Positions 17,315 to 25,780 of a stretch of DNA of 64,000 nt are shown piece after piece. The DNA comes from Sphingomonas sp. PR090111-T3T-6A (GTDB lineage: Bacteria; Pseudomonadota; Alphaproteobacteria; Sphingomonadales; Sphingomonadaceae): NCBI RefSeq assembly GCF_000383095.1, contig NZ_AORL01000009.1, positions 124,001 through 188,000 of the forward strand, read 5' to 3'. Every line of letters begins with the position of its first letter. Positions within the stretch are counted from its first letter, which is position 1. The notes under the pieces were generated by a model that had not been told where the DNA came from, ran no database searches, and saw nothing but the letters and a program-made list of their open reading frames with translations. The position numbers were made by a program, and so were the translations under genes.

Positions 17315-17650
17315 TCAGCTGTTGAGCGCGGACAATATCTCCTCCGCCCCGACGATGGCGGTCGTCTCGACGTCGGGCTGAACCTCGTAGTCGATCAGTT
17401 CCCCTCCTTCGATCGAGAGGGGCAGGATCAGCGCGGTCAGGCATTCCTCGATAAGCGGATCGTCGGCATAGCCGATCGTCGCGTTCACATCCTCAAGGCC
17501 CAGCCCACCCTCTGCAAGCCGGCGCGCAGCCGCACGCCACAGCAGCGATGGATCGGACACCGCGAATTTCAGGATTGCGTCATATATCGTTACGGATAGT
17601 TCACCCTTGAGGCAGGGATCCCCGATTCCGCTCGCCCAAGATACGTCCAT
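17315..17650 (-). CDS. Small conserved protein, paralogue of the gene at 39576 (family unknown)
   Basis: 111 residues, no recognised domain, no signal peptide or membrane helix. It aligns with the protein at 39576-39920 over about 50 residues: LWRAAARRLAEGGLGLEDVN against LWHAAAQRLRESGLSTPDIE, then ATIGYADDPLIEECLTALIL against TTIGLASDPSIADCLATLIL. The shared core looks helical with acidic surface positions. It is transcribed alone, convergent with flgD, and no clear flagellar element was found upstream. The location inside the locus suggests a motility role, possibly regulatory; this is inference. Confidence 0.7.
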   Translation of the reverse strand: MDVSWASGIGDPCLKGELSVTIYDAILKFAVSDPSLLWRAAARRLAEGGLGLEDVNATIGYADDPLIEECLTALILPLSIEGGELIDYEVQPDVETTAIVGAEEILSALNS

Positions 17651-17879
17651 CTGTGTCCCGCTCCAAACACATACTCGCCGTTTCCCCCCCGGGTTGGCCG
17701 ACGCGCGTCGTCGAACGACCCCGCCAGACAGCGCTGTTCAACATGAAGAATTGTTCACCAACTACGGGATAATCCTTAGGTTCATCTCCGGTTAAACTGC
17801 CTATGGTCGCTCGCCACCCGGCTCGCGGCCGGCGGCCTCAGCGACAATCGGCCCACGCCGCACGAGACGGCCCCATTCA

Positions 17880-17888
17880 TCCTATAAC
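17880..17888 (+). promoter_or_regulatory. Flagellar promoter element, HAD-methyltransferase unit
   Basis: TCCTATAAC within CATCCTATAACGG, 42 bases before the ATG at 17930. It ties the putative modification genes to the flagellar regulon. Confidence 0.6.
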
Positions 17889-17929
17889 GGAAGGAGCGCC
17901 CCGATCCGGGCGCCCCTCTTCCGCTGGGG

Positions 17930-20323
17930 ATGACGATGATCCAGACTTCCATCCGGGCCGACGGCCTGCCGGGGCTGCTGGCCACGATGCCGCCCGAGAT
18001 CCGGTGCCTGTCGCTCGACTGCTTCGACACGTTGATATGGCGCAACGTCCACGCGCCGATCGACGTCTTCGCCGATCTCTCTCTTCCCGGCGGCGCCGTG
18101 GAATCCCGTATCTGGGCCGAGCGCAAGGCCCGCCGCCAGGCGCCCTATCTGCACGGCCGCTACGAGGTGAGGCTGGAGGAGATTCACGCCGAGCTGCTGC
18201 CCGAAAGCACGGACGAGCAGCGCGCCGCCATGGCGCAGGCCGAACTCGATGCCGAGGCGCGGCATTGCTACGCCTTCGCGCCCACGCGCGACCTGATCCT
18301 CGATGCCCGCCGGCGCGGCCTTCAGGTCGTCATCGTCTCGGACACCTATCTGTCGGAGCCGCAGCTCCGCCGGCTGATCGAGCAGGCCGCCGGCCCCGAG
18401 CTTCTCGGACTGATCGACCGCATCTTCTGTTCGTCCGAATATGGGATGGGCAAGGCGGCCGGGCTGTTCACCCATGTGCTGGCCGGGCTCGGCCTGCCCC
18501 CGTCCGCCATCCTGCATGTCGGCGACAACCCCATCGCGGATCGCGACGCGCCGGCCCGGCTCGGCATCCACAATGTCCATCTCAAGCAGTTCGACGAAGT
18601 GGCCGAGCAGCGCCTCCGCCTGGAGGCCGCCGCCGCCTCGATGATCGAGCCCGCCAGCCGCGTCTCGGTTCCCCTGCTGCAATCGCACCGGCCGCAGATC
18701 GCGCTTCGCCGCGAGCGCGACCCCGCCTTCATGCTCGGCCATGACGTGCTCGGCCCGCTGATGCAGGGCTTTGCGCAATGGCTCCGCGCCGAGGCCGAGG
18801 CGATGGAGACGGCCAGCGGCAAGCCGGTCAAGCTGCTCTTCCTGCTGCGCGACGGCTATCTGCCGGCCCGCGCCTTCGAGACGCTCTATCCGGATTGGGC
18901 GGACCGCGTGATCCCGGTGGAGATCAGCCGCTTCACCGCCACCGCCGCGAGCTTTACCGACAAGGCCGCGATCGACGACTATATGGCCGACGCGCTGCCG
19001 GGCCTGCGCAGCACCGCGCTCCCCGCCCGGCAGATGCTGTTGCAGGAAAAGGAATGGGACGCGCTCGGCGAGCCTGCCGACGTCCGCCGCTTCGCCAAGG
19101 CGATCCGCCAGCCCGCCACCAGCGCCAGGATCCTCAAGCGCTCGGCCGGGCTGGCGGAAGGACTGTTCGCCCATCTCCGCGCCCGCGGCGTGATGGACGG
19201 CGACAGCGTGATGATGATCGACCTCGGCTATAACGGCTCGGTCCAGAACGTCATCGAGCCCGTGCTGCGCGCGGCGATGAAGCTGGAGATCGCGGGCCGC
19301 TACCTGCTGCTGCGCGAGGTCCAGCAATCGGGCCTCGACAAGAAGGGCCTGTTCGACGTCCGCCATTACGACTTCAAGGCGCTCTATGCGCTGGCCGAGG
19401 ACATCTCGATCGTCGAGCAGCTCTGCACGGTCGCGCAAGGGTCGGTGATCGACTACACGCCCGCCGGCGAGCCCATCCACGGCGCGCACGACATCAAGGG
19501 CGCGCAGAGCAACTGCCGCGAGATCGCGCAGGAGGCCTGCCTCGCCTTCCTGCGCGGCGTGGGCAGCGCGGTGGTGCGCCCGCCCGCCTCCAGCGACGCC
19601 GACGGCTCGCGCCGGACATCGCTCGCCGTGCTGGCCCGGCTGCTGTTCCTGCCGCTCGCCGACGAGGTGACGCTGCTGGAGAATTTCCAGCACGACGTGA
19701 ACATGGGCACCGACGTGCAGATCCGCATGGTGGACAGCAAGGCCGCCGGCGAAGGGCTCAAGCGGCGCGGCCTGTTCTACATCAAGGACGCCTCGCGCAT
19801 GTTCCTGCCCGGCGAGTTGCAGCGCCATGGCCTTCCGATCAACCTCGCCATCCTCGGCTCGCGCCGCTTCGGGCTCGATCTGCGCAAGACCGACTTCGAC
19901 GTGGGGGCGCTCAAGCTGCCGATCGCGCTGCTCGACGCCGGCGGCAACACCACCACCACGATCGACGCCCATCCGACGGCGGAGGGCTATTATCAGGCGG
20001 TGATCCCGATCGGCGCCTCGCGCTATTCGATCGGCCTGCGCTTCGGCCAGCTCTTCGACGTCGTGCAGATCGAGGAGGTCGCCTTCCAGCCGGTCAAGGA
20101 GTTCCTCTCCCCCCGGATCAAGGAGAAGATGCGCCCCGCCACGCCGATCGTCGACGGCATGGAGGAGGTCGCCCCCGGCCTCTACCGCCTCGACGGGCCG
20201 CAGGCTTTCATGCTCGTCCCCCCGCCGCCCGCTGACGGCGATCAGCATATGCTCCTCAGCCTCGTATTCCGCCCCATCCTCCAGCGCGGCGCGTCTGCGC
20301 TGGTCCACAAGAAGGTCGCCTGA
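17930..20323 (+). CDS. COG5610-type HAD-superfamily protein, putative flagellin/glycan modification
   Basis: 797 residues. The N-terminal HAD domain (~20-230) has motif I LSLDCFDTLIW, motif II IVSDTY and motif IV HVGDNPIADRD, so the catalytic aspartate and metal ligands are present. The next ~250 residues have LLFLLRDGYLPARAFETLYP and EISRFTATAA, the RDG...SR pattern of COG5610 proteins found in surface-polysaccharide clusters. A second GDSVMMIDLGYNGSVQ block resembles another HAD-like or nucleotide-binding segment. The C-terminal ~300 residues are unassigned beta-rich sequence. Substrate unknown. Position beside flagellin and a methyltransferase suggests modification of the filament. Confidence 0.75.
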   Translation: MTMIQTSIRADGLPGLLATMPPEIRCLSLDCFDTLIWRNVHAPIDVFADLSLPGGAVESRIWAERKARRQAPYLHGRYEVRLEEIHAELLPESTDEQRAAMAQAELDAEARHCYAFAPTRDLILDARRRGLQVVIVSDTYLSEPQLRRLIEQAAGPELLGLIDRIFCSSEYGMGKAAGLFTHVLAGLGLPPSAILHVGDNPIADRDAPARLGIHNVHLKQFDEVAEQRLRLEAAAASMIEPASRVSVPLLQSHRPQIALRRERDPAFMLGHDVLGPLMQGFAQWLRAEAEAMETASGKPVKLLFLLRDGYLPARAFETLYPDWADRVIPVEISRFTATAASFTDKAAIDDYMADALPGLRSTALPARQMLLQEKEWDALGEPADVRRFAKAIRQPATSARILKRSAGLAEGLFAHLRARGVMDGDSVMMIDLGYNGSVQNVIEPVLRAAMKLEIAGRYLLLREVQQSGLDKKGLFDVRHYDFKALYALAEDISIVEQLCTVAQGSVIDYTPAGEPIHGAHDIKGAQSNCREIAQEACLAFLRGVGSAVVRPPASSDADGSRRTSLAVLARLLFLPLADEVTLLENFQHDVNMGTDVQIRMVDSKAAGEGLKRRGLFYIKDASRMFLPGELQRHGLPINLAILGSRRFGLDLRKTDFDVGALKLPIALLDAGGNTTTTIDAHPTAEGYYQAVIPIGASRYSIGLRFGQLFDVVQIEEVAFQPVKEFLSPRIKEKMRPATPIVDGMEEVAPGLYRLDGPQAFMLVPPPPADGDQHMLLSLVFRPILQRGASALVHKKVA

Positions 20324-20325
20324 TC

Positions 20326-21138
20326 ATGGCCAATCTCCTGATCCACTCCATGTCCGAATTTTCCGACATCATCCTCGAGGCGCTGCGCCTCGCGGACGCC
20401 CGCACCGTCGCCGAGGTCGGCGCGGAATATGGCGGCATGTCGGCGCGGCTGGCCGATCATGCTGCCGCGCGCGGCGGCCACCTCACCAGCATCGACCCCT
20501 CGCCCAAGACTGAATTCCTGAGCTGGGTGGCGGACCGGCCGCATGTCCGCCATGTCGCCCAGCCGAGCCTCGAGGCTCTGGGCGGCCTTTCCGGCATCGA
20601 CGCCTGGGTGATCGACGGCGATCACAACTGGTACACCGTCTATCATGAGCTGAAGCAGGTCGAGGCGGTCAACCGCCGCGACGGCAAGCCGATGCTCGCC
20701 TTCCTCCACGATGTCGCCTGGCCCTGCGGCCGACGGGATTTCTATTATGCACCGCAGCGCATCCCCGCCGAGTTCCGCCACGCCTACGACTATCAGGGCG
20801 GCGTCTTCCCCGGCAGCAGCCAGCCGGTCGCCGGGCGCGGCTTTCGCGGCATGGGCCAGTTCGCCGTCGCCACGCATGAGGGCGGCCCCCGCAACGGCGT
20901 GATGACCGCCGTCGAGGACTTCCTCGCCGAGGCCAAGGCCGAGGGCCGGGACTATGCCTTCGCCGAGGTTCCGGCCGTGTTCGGGCTGGGCGTGGTCTTC
21001 TCGGCCGATGCGCCATGGAGCGAGCAGGTGGCGGCGCTGCTGCTGCCCTATCACCGCAACCGCCTGATCGCCTCGCTGGAGCAGAACCGCCTCGCCAACT
21101 ATCTCACGGTGCTGGAGTGGCAGGACCGCGCCGCCTGA
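20326..21138 (+). CDS. Class I SAM-dependent methyltransferase, putative flagellin modification
   Basis: 270 residues. Rossmann motif I is VAEVGAEYGGMSARLADHA (~28-46); LTSIDPSP is the acidic ribose-contacting strand, and DAWVIDGDHNWYTVYHELK matches the class with D-G-D-H after strand 4. This is the CmcI/Methyltransf_24-like group acting on sugars or small molecules. It starts 3 bases after the HAD gene stop, so translation is coupled, and a strong terminator follows. Acceptor unknown; O-methylation of a flagellin glycan is a reasonable guess from context. Confidence 0.8.
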   Translation: MANLLIHSMSEFSDIILEALRLADARTVAEVGAEYGGMSARLADHAAARGGHLTSIDPSPKTEFLSWVADRPHVRHVAQPSLEALGGLSGIDAWVIDGDHNWYTVYHELKQVEAVNRRDGKPMLAFLHDVAWPCGRRDFYYAPQRIPAEFRHAYDYQGGVFPGSSQPVAGRGFRGMGQFAVATHEGGPRNGVMTAVEDFLAEAKAEGRDYAFAEVPAVFGLGVVFSADAPWSEQVAALLLPYHRNRLIASLEQNRLANYLTVLEWQDRAA

Positions 21139-21167
21139 GACGCTGAACGACCCTCCCAAGGCCACAG

Positions 21168-21207
21168 GGCCGGCGCCGGGGACCATCCCGGCGCCGGCCT
21201 TTTTTTT
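21168..21207 (+). terminator. Rho-independent terminator
   Basis: Perfect 13-bp GC-rich stem (left arm 21168-21180, right arm 21187-21199), loop GACCAT, followed by eight T residues. It ends the HAD-methyltransferase unit and is the clearest intrinsic terminator in the window. Confidence 0.93.
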
Positions 21208-21252
21208 CATGCCCGTCAGGCGCCCCTTCCGCGCCCGATCCCTGCCGCCCAC

Positions 21253-21287
21253 AGCAAAAGACCGGGATGGCGGATGCCATCCCGGTC
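21253..21287 (-). terminator. Rho-independent terminator of flagellin
   Basis: Perfect 12-bp inverted repeat (21260-21271 and 21276-21287) with a 4-base loop. On the minus strand it is followed by TTTTGCTG. It lies 54 bases beyond the flagellin stop. Confidence 0.8.
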
Positions 21288-21341
21288 TCCCTGAACGCCG
21301 CCCCCAAGCGGGGGAGCTATGATGGGGCGTCGTCCGATCCC

Positions 21342-22205
21342 TTAGCGGAAGAGCGAAAGGATCGTCTGCGGCGCCTGGTTGGCGATCGACAGGGCCTGCA
21401 CGCCAAGCTGCTGCTTGACCTGAAGGGCCTGAAGGTTCGCCGATTCCTTGGCGAGATCGGCGTCGACGAGGTTGCCCACGCCGCTCTCGAGCGCATCAGA
21501 CAGCTTGCTCGTGAAGGTGAGCTGACGGTCGATCGTGCGCGAAGCCGAACCCAGATCGGACAGCTTGGAAGCCAGGTTGTCCGAGCTGGTCTTCAGCGTC
21601 GACAGCATCGCATGGGCGTTCGCCTGCGAGCTGATGTCGTCGGTGGCCGCCACGGTGATCGTGCTGCCGCCGAGGCCCAGATCGACGTTCGCGACGTCGA
21701 GCGTCGAGGGGTCCCACGCCGCCGCGTTGGTCGGCGAGGTGGAGCCACCCTGAAGCGACTGGAGCGCCGAGACGCTGCCGCCGCCCGACTTCAGCAGGTT
21801 GATGCCGTTGAAGTCCGACGAGTCCACGATCGTGGTGATCTGGTCACGCAGGTTGGTGAAGTCGGTGTTGTACTGCTTGCGCTGGTCAGCGGTCAGCGTG
21901 TCGTCGTCCGACTTCGCGGCGAGCGTCTTCATCTGGTTCAGGATGTCGGAGATGCTCTCCGCACCCGAAACCGCGACGTCGGTCACGCTCTTCGCATTGT
22001 TGAGCGACGAGGTCACGGCGGTCAGGCCGCTGATGTCGCCGCGCAGGCCCTGCGCGATGTTGTAGGCCGCCGAATCGTCCTTGGTCGAAGCCACGGAGAG
22101 ACCGGTGTTGATGCGGCTCTGGGTGGTCGCCATCGACTGGTTCGTCATGTTCAGGCTCTGGAGAGCCGTCATCGCGCCGATGTTGGTGTTAACCGAAAAG
22201 CCCAT
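21342..22205 (-). CDS. fliC: Flagellin
   Basis: 287 residues, a short alphaproteobacterial flagellin. The N-terminal D0/D1 is typical (MGFSVNTNIGAMTALQSLN; INTGLSVASTKDDSAAY) and so is the C-terminal D1/D0 (LSDLGSASRTIDRQL; LGVQALSIANQAPQTILSLF). The central domain of ~90 residues is Ser/Thr/Gly-rich with several exposed Ser/Thr that could carry modification. The only flagellin in the window. It has its own promoter element and a leader of ~90 bases with a hairpin, and it lies directly downstream of flgH on the same strand. Confidence 0.97.
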   Translation of the reverse strand: MGFSVNTNIGAMTALQSLNMTNQSMATTQSRINTGLSVASTKDDSAAYNIAQGLRGDISGLTAVTSSLNNAKSVTDVAVSGAESISDILNQMKTLAAKSDDDTLTADQRKQYNTDFTNLRDQITTIVDSSDFNGINLLKSGGGSVSALQSLQGGSTSPTNAAAWDPSTLDVANVDLGLGGSTITVAATDDISSQANAHAMLSTLKTSSDNLASKLSDLGSASRTIDRQLTFTSKLSDALESGVGNLVDADLAKESANLQALQVKQQLGVQALSIANQAPQTILSLFR

Positions 22206-22231
22206 GTCTTTGATCCTTCTGGGATATGAAA

Positions 22232-22246
22232 GCCGAATTCTTCGGC
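22232..22246 (-). promoter_or_regulatory. Hairpin in the flagellin mRNA leader
   Basis: Six-base perfect inverted repeat GCCGAA-GAA-TTCGGC about 27 bases upstream of the flagellin ATG. In Caulobacter FlbT binds the flagellin leader RNA. FlbT and FlaF are both encoded here, so this is a candidate target. Confidence 0.45.
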
Positions 22247-22300
22247 CTTGACTGAAAGCGCTCAGCCGGCGGTGACAGGATCGGGATCAAGTCACATTTA

Positions 22301-22309
22301 ATTCTGGGA
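22301..22309 (-). promoter_or_regulatory. Flagellar promoter element, flagellin
   Basis: Minus-strand TCCCAGAAT, two mismatches from TCCTATAAT, 96 bases before the flagellin ATG. No sigma-54-type GG-N10-GC pair was recognised in this region. Confidence 0.4.
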
Positions 22310-22368
22310 AGGATTTCCGACACGCCCAACGAAAACACCGAAATTTTTTGGACGCCACTCCCCCGCGA

Positions 22369-23130
22369 TCAGAAGGGGAAGAGCGCGTCGTAGATCTGCT
22401 GGCCCCAGCGCTGCTGCTGCGCGTCGGTGAGCTGGCCGCGGCCGCCATAGCTGATCCGCGCCTCGGCGATCTGGCTGTGGAGGATGCTGTTGTCGCGCGC
22501 GATGTCCTCGGGGCGGACGATGCCGGACACGATCAGCTCGCGCAGCTCGAAATTGACGCGCACCTCCTGCCGGCCCTGCACCATGAGATTGCCGTTGGGC
22601 AGCACGTCGGTGACGATCGCGGCGATGGTGGTGTTGATCTGCTCGCTGCGCGCGGTGTTGCCCGCGCCGGAGGAGGTGGAGTTGGAACTGCTGTCGACCA
22701 GCTTGGAGGGGTCCGGGTGACCGGGGAGCACCTTCACGAGCTGCGATTCCAGCCCGAACAGCGAACTCAGCCCCGCCGTCTCGGCGCCGGTGCGCGATCG
22801 GGTGGTGGAATTGTCCAGCACCGCCTTGTCGGCGATGTTGATGCGGATGGTCAGCACGTCGCCGGCACGCGACGCCCGCTGATCGTGGAAGAAGGCCCCC
22901 GCGCCCGTGCGGAACAGCGAGGCGCTGGGCGCGGCCGGCGGCTGCGCCCGGTCCCGCATCCCGGCGCGGTGGGCGGCGGCCTGATCGCCCAGCGACGGCT
23001 CGATCACCGGCGCCACAGGGTCAGCCGGCGGCGGCGTCATCTTCGGCGCGCGGCCGACATTCTCCAGCCGCCCCGCCACGCCGCAGCCCGTCAGCCCCGC
23101 CATCAGCAGCAGGGGAATGATCCGTCGCAT
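22369..23130 (-). CDS. flgH: Flagellar L-ring lipoprotein FlgH
   Basis: 253 residues. FlgH forms the outer-membrane bushing. Start ATG 23130 follows AGGAGGAAGCGG and gives the lipoprotein signal MRRIIPLLLMAGLTGC with lipobox LTGC; the longer ORF start at 23187 is rejected. Family motifs: RAGDVLTIRINIADKA, NTTIAAIVTDVLPNGNLMVQG, VNFELRELIVSGIVRPEDI. The last gene of flgF-flgG-flgA-flgH. Confidence 0.96.
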   Translation of the reverse strand: MRRIIPLLLMAGLTGCGVAGRLENVGRAPKMTPPPADPVAPVIEPSLGDQAAAHRAGMRDRAQPPAAPSASLFRTGAGAFFHDQRASRAGDVLTIRINIADKAVLDNSTTRSRTGAETAGLSSLFGLESQLVKVLPGHPDPSKLVDSSSNSTSSGAGNTARSEQINTTIAAIVTDVLPNGNLMVQGRQEVRVNFELRELIVSGIVRPEDIARDNSILHSQIAEARISYGGRGQLTDAQQQRWGQQIYDALFPF

Positions 23131-23140
23131 CCGCTTCCTC

Positions 23141-23572
23141 CTATCGTGTCGCCAGGCGGACCCGGCCGCTGCCTTCGATCGTCGCATCCAGCGTGCGGCT
23201 GGTGGCGCTGCTCAGCACGCGCACCGGATCGCCGATACCGCCGCCGTTGAGCGCCTTCCCTTCTGTCGTGATCTTCAGCCCGCCGGTGTTGAAGGCGATC
23301 ATCACCGTCTCGCCGCGCTTGACGACTTGCGGGCGCATCAGATCGCCGCCGCGCACCACCGTCCCCGCAGCCAGACGGCGCGATGCCTGAAGGCCAACGG
23401 CGGAGACCACGGGCGTGGCGCCCCGCGCCCAGCCCGGCGCGCGCTGCTCCACGGCGAAGTCGGCGGCGGAGAGCGTCTCGCCCCGCTCCACCGTGCGGGC
23501 GAGCACTGGCACATCGACGGCCGGCGGGGCGGGAGCGGCGGCCAGCAGGGCCGCGAGCAGCAGGGTCGCCAT
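23141..23572 (-). CDS. flgA: Flagellar P-ring chaperone FlgA
   Basis: 143 residues, exported, short N-terminal signal (ATLLLAALLAAAPAPP). FlgA assists assembly of the FlgI P-ring in the periplasm. The SAF domain is evident (VLARTVERGETLSAADFAVE; RRLAAGTVVRGGDLMRPQVVKRG) and the C-terminal half has KALNGGGIGDPVRVLS. ATG 23572 is preferred to TTG 23584, which would overlap the flgG stop. The ribosome site is weak. Confidence 0.9.
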   Translation of the reverse strand: MATLLLAALLAAAPAPPAVDVPVLARTVERGETLSAADFAVEQRAPGWARGATPVVSAVGLQASRRLAAGTVVRGGDLMRPQVVKRGETVMIAFNTGGLKITTEGKALNGGGIGDPVRVLSSATSRTLDATIEGSGRVRLATR

Positions 23573-23580
23573 GTCAGGGA

Positions 23581-24366
23581 TCAATGCAGCTGGGTGGTGG
23601 TGGAGAGCATCTCGTCCGCCGTCTTCACCACGCGGCTGTTCATCTCATAGGCGCGCTGGGCAGAGATGAGCGAGGTGATCTCCGAGACCGGATTGACGTT
23701 GGACGCTTCCAGGAAACCCTGGCTCACCGTGCCGAAGCCCGGCTCGCCCGGATCGGCGATGGTCGGCTGGCCGGAGGCCTCGGTCTCCATGAACAGGTTG
23801 GAGCCCTTGGCCTCCAGCCCCGCCTCGTTGACGAAGGTGGCAAGCTGGAGCTGGCCGACCGTCTGGAGGTTGGTCTGGTTGGCGAGCTTCACCTGCACGA
23901 GGCCGGTCTTGGAGATCACCGTGTCGAGCACGCCCTGCGGAAGCGTGATCGGCGGCTCGACGCGATAGCCGTCGCTGGTCACCAGCTCGCCCTGATCGTT
24001 GGGCTGGAAGGAGCCGGCGCGGGTATAGGCGGTCTCGCCGCTCGGCAGGATGATCTGGAAATAGCCGGGGCCTTCGATTTCCATATCATAGGGATTGCTG
24101 GTGCTGGTCGCGGCACCCTGCTCGTTGATGCGATAGACGCCGCCGGTGCGGACGCCCGCGCCGATCTGGATGCCGGTCGGCACGCGGTTGCCGTCGGGGC
24201 TCGATTCCGCGCCGGGGCGCGACACCTGCTGGTAGAGCAGATCCTGGAACTCCGCCCGCTGCCGCTTGTAGGCGGTGGTGTTCATGTTGGCGATGTTGTT
24301 CGAGATCACGTCGACATTGGTCTGCTGGGCCAACATGCCGGTCGAGGCGATGGAGAGCGAACGCAT
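23581..24366 (-). CDS. flgG: Flagellar distal rod protein FlgG
   Basis: 261 residues. N-terminal LSIASTGMLAQQTNVDVISNNIANMNTTAYKR (the rod-family helix, quoted in parts) and C-terminal EMNSRVVKTADEMLSTTTQLH are diagnostic. FlgG forms the distal rod spanning the periplasm. The ATG is preceded by GGAAG. It lies 34 bases after flgF in one operon. Confidence 0.97.
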   Translation of the reverse strand: MRSLSIASTGMLAQQTNVDVISNNIANMNTTAYKRQRAEFQDLLYQQVSRPGAESSPDGNRVPTGIQIGAGVRTGGVYRINEQGAATSTSNPYDMEIEGPGYFQIILPSGETAYTRAGSFQPNDQGELVTSDGYRVEPPITLPQGVLDTVISKTGLVQVKLANQTNLQTVGQLQLATFVNEAGLEAKGSNLFMETEASGQPTIADPGEPGFGTVSQGFLEASNVNPVSEITSLISAQRAYEMNSRVVKTADEMLSTTTQLH

Positions 24367-24400
24367 GGATGTCTTCCTTCGGTCGTGAAGAGGGTTGGGA

Positions 24401-25141
24401 TCAGTTGACCTTGCCGAGCCGCTGGATGGCGTTGTGGCGCAGATCGTCGAGGCTCTGCGACATGGCCTGGCTGGTCTGGTAGGCGCGCAGGATCTCGACC
24501 ATCTTGGTGGTCTCGGCGATCGGCTCGACGTTCGAGGCCTCGACGCCGCCGCTCTTGAGATGCGTCTCGGCAGGCGTGAGCACGCGGCCGCCGGTGCCCG
24601 CCATCATCCCGTCGCCGCGCGGGGTGACGATCGCCTCGTTCGAGAAACTGGTGACGCCGAGCCGCCCGATCACCCCGTCCGGCCCCATCACGGAGCCATC
24701 GGCGGTGATGGTGAGGCGGTTCTGCTGGTCGGTGGGGACGGTGATGGTCCGCCCCTTGTCGTCGAGCAGCGGATCGCCGCTCGACGTGGCGAGTACGCCC
24801 GACTGGAGCACCTTCACGAAGCCCGCGCGCGTATAGGCGACGCCGCCGGGCGTCTGCACCGAGAGATAGCCCGGACCGTCGATCATCACGTCGAGCGGGT
24901 TGCCGGTCGCCTGGAAGGCGCCCTGCGTGGTGTCGTGGATGGCGCCGAAGTCGAGCACGAAGGAGGTTTTCTTCGCGTCCTCGATCGGGGCGTCGCTCGC
25001 CTGCTCGACATATTCGTGGAAGAGCGGCTGCTCGCGCTTGAAGCCCACCGTGTTGGTGTTCGCCATATTGTTGGCCGCGACGTCCAGACGGCGGCGCAGC
25101 GCCTGTTCGTGGCTGAGCAGCACAAAGGATGACACGTCCAT
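24401..25141 (-). CDS. flgF: Flagellar rod protein FlgF
   Basis: 246 residues. N-terminal rod helix with LDVAANNMANTNTVGFKRE, central NPLDVMIDGPGYLSVQTPGG, C-terminal ETTKMVEILRAYQTSQAMS. FlgF is a rod subunit next to FlgG. It is the first gene of flgF-flgG-flgA-flgH, divergent from fliL with a shared 145-base control region. Confidence 0.95.
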   Translation of the reverse strand: MDVSSFVLLSHEQALRRRLDVAANNMANTNTVGFKREQPLFHEYVEQASDAPIEDAKKTSFVLDFGAIHDTTQGAFQATGNPLDVMIDGPGYLSVQTPGGVAYTRAGFVKVLQSGVLATSSGDPLLDDKGRTITVPTDQQNRLTITADGSVMGPDGVIGRLGVTSFSNEAIVTPRGDGMMAGTGGRVLTPAETHLKSGGVEASNVEPIAETTKMVEILRAYQTSQAMSQSLDDLRHNAIQRLGKVN

Positions 25142-25199
25142 AAAAGCGGACCTTCCCGAAAAAATCGCAACCGGGGCGGCAAAATCTGCCGCGCGCTCA

Positions 25200-25212
25200 T
25201 CCTATAATAGAC
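25200..25212. promoter_or_regulatory. Divergent flagellar promoter element (fliL / flgF)
   Basis: Plus strand TCCTATAAT (25200-25208), 78 bases before the fliL GTG. The overlapping minus-strand GTCTATTAT (25204-25212) points towards flgF. The central CTATAATAG is almost palindromic. Confidence 0.6.
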
Positions 25213-25285
25213 GGGAACGAGCCGGGATGGACGCGGAAGCGATCATTTCGGCGCGACGATCCGCAAATCCCAAGGGGGTGAACAG

Positions 25286-25780
25286 GTGCCCACCACGTCC
25301 GTCATCGAAGCCGACGTCAAAGCCGGCGGCGCCCCGCCTGCCCGCTCGCGCAAGCGCCTGATCCTCATCGCCGCCGGCGTGGTGGCGTTGCTCGGCGCGG
25401 CCGGCGGCGGCTATGCTTGGTGGTCGCGCGGGCCTTCTGCCGAGCCGGCAGGGGCAAGCGCCAGCGATGCGCCCGCCAAGGCCTATGTCGACGTGCCCTC
25501 GATGGTCGTGAACCTGCGCAGCAGCGACGGGCGCGCCCATCTGCTCAAGCTGCACGTCATGCTGGTCGCGGCGGATGCCGGCCGCAACGCCGCGATCACC
25601 GCGAAGATGCCGCTCTATCTCGACACGCTCCAGCCCTTCCTGCGCGAGCTGCGTCCGGAGGATCTGAACGGCTCGGCCGCCGTCTTCCGCATGAAGGAGG
25701 AGATGCTGGCCCGCGCCAACGACACGATGGGCGGCGGCATGGTGCGCGACGTGCTGATCCAGGATCTGGTGCAGCAATGA
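25286..25780 (+). CDS. fliL: Flagellar basal-body-associated protein FliL
   Basis: 164 residues. A basic N-terminus is followed by one membrane helix (LILIAAGVVALLGAAGGGYAW, ~26-46, quoted as core) and a periplasmic stomatin-like domain ([32 protein letters not shown]). FliL rings stabilise the MotAB stator. Start GTG 25286 follows AGGGGGTGAACAG. Its last codons overlap the fliM ATG. Confidence 0.94.
   Translation: MPTTSVIEADVKAGGAPPARSRKRLILIAAGVVALLGAAGGGYAWWSRGPSAEPAGASASDAPAKAYVDVPSMVVNLRSSDGRAHLLKLHVMLVAADAGRNAAITAKMPLYLDTLQPFLRELRPEDLNGSAAVFRMKEEMLARANDTMGGGMVRDVLIQDLVQQ

Noticed and set aside
17882-20308. 808-residue minus-strand ORF opposite the HAD gene
   Set aside because: Low-complexity antisense translation; the plus strand has recognisable HAD motifs and a promoter element.
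22310-22368. Sigma-54-type promoter for flagellin
   Set aside because: No GG and GC pair with 10-base spacing and flanking consensus was recognised; TCCCAGAAT fits the local class better.
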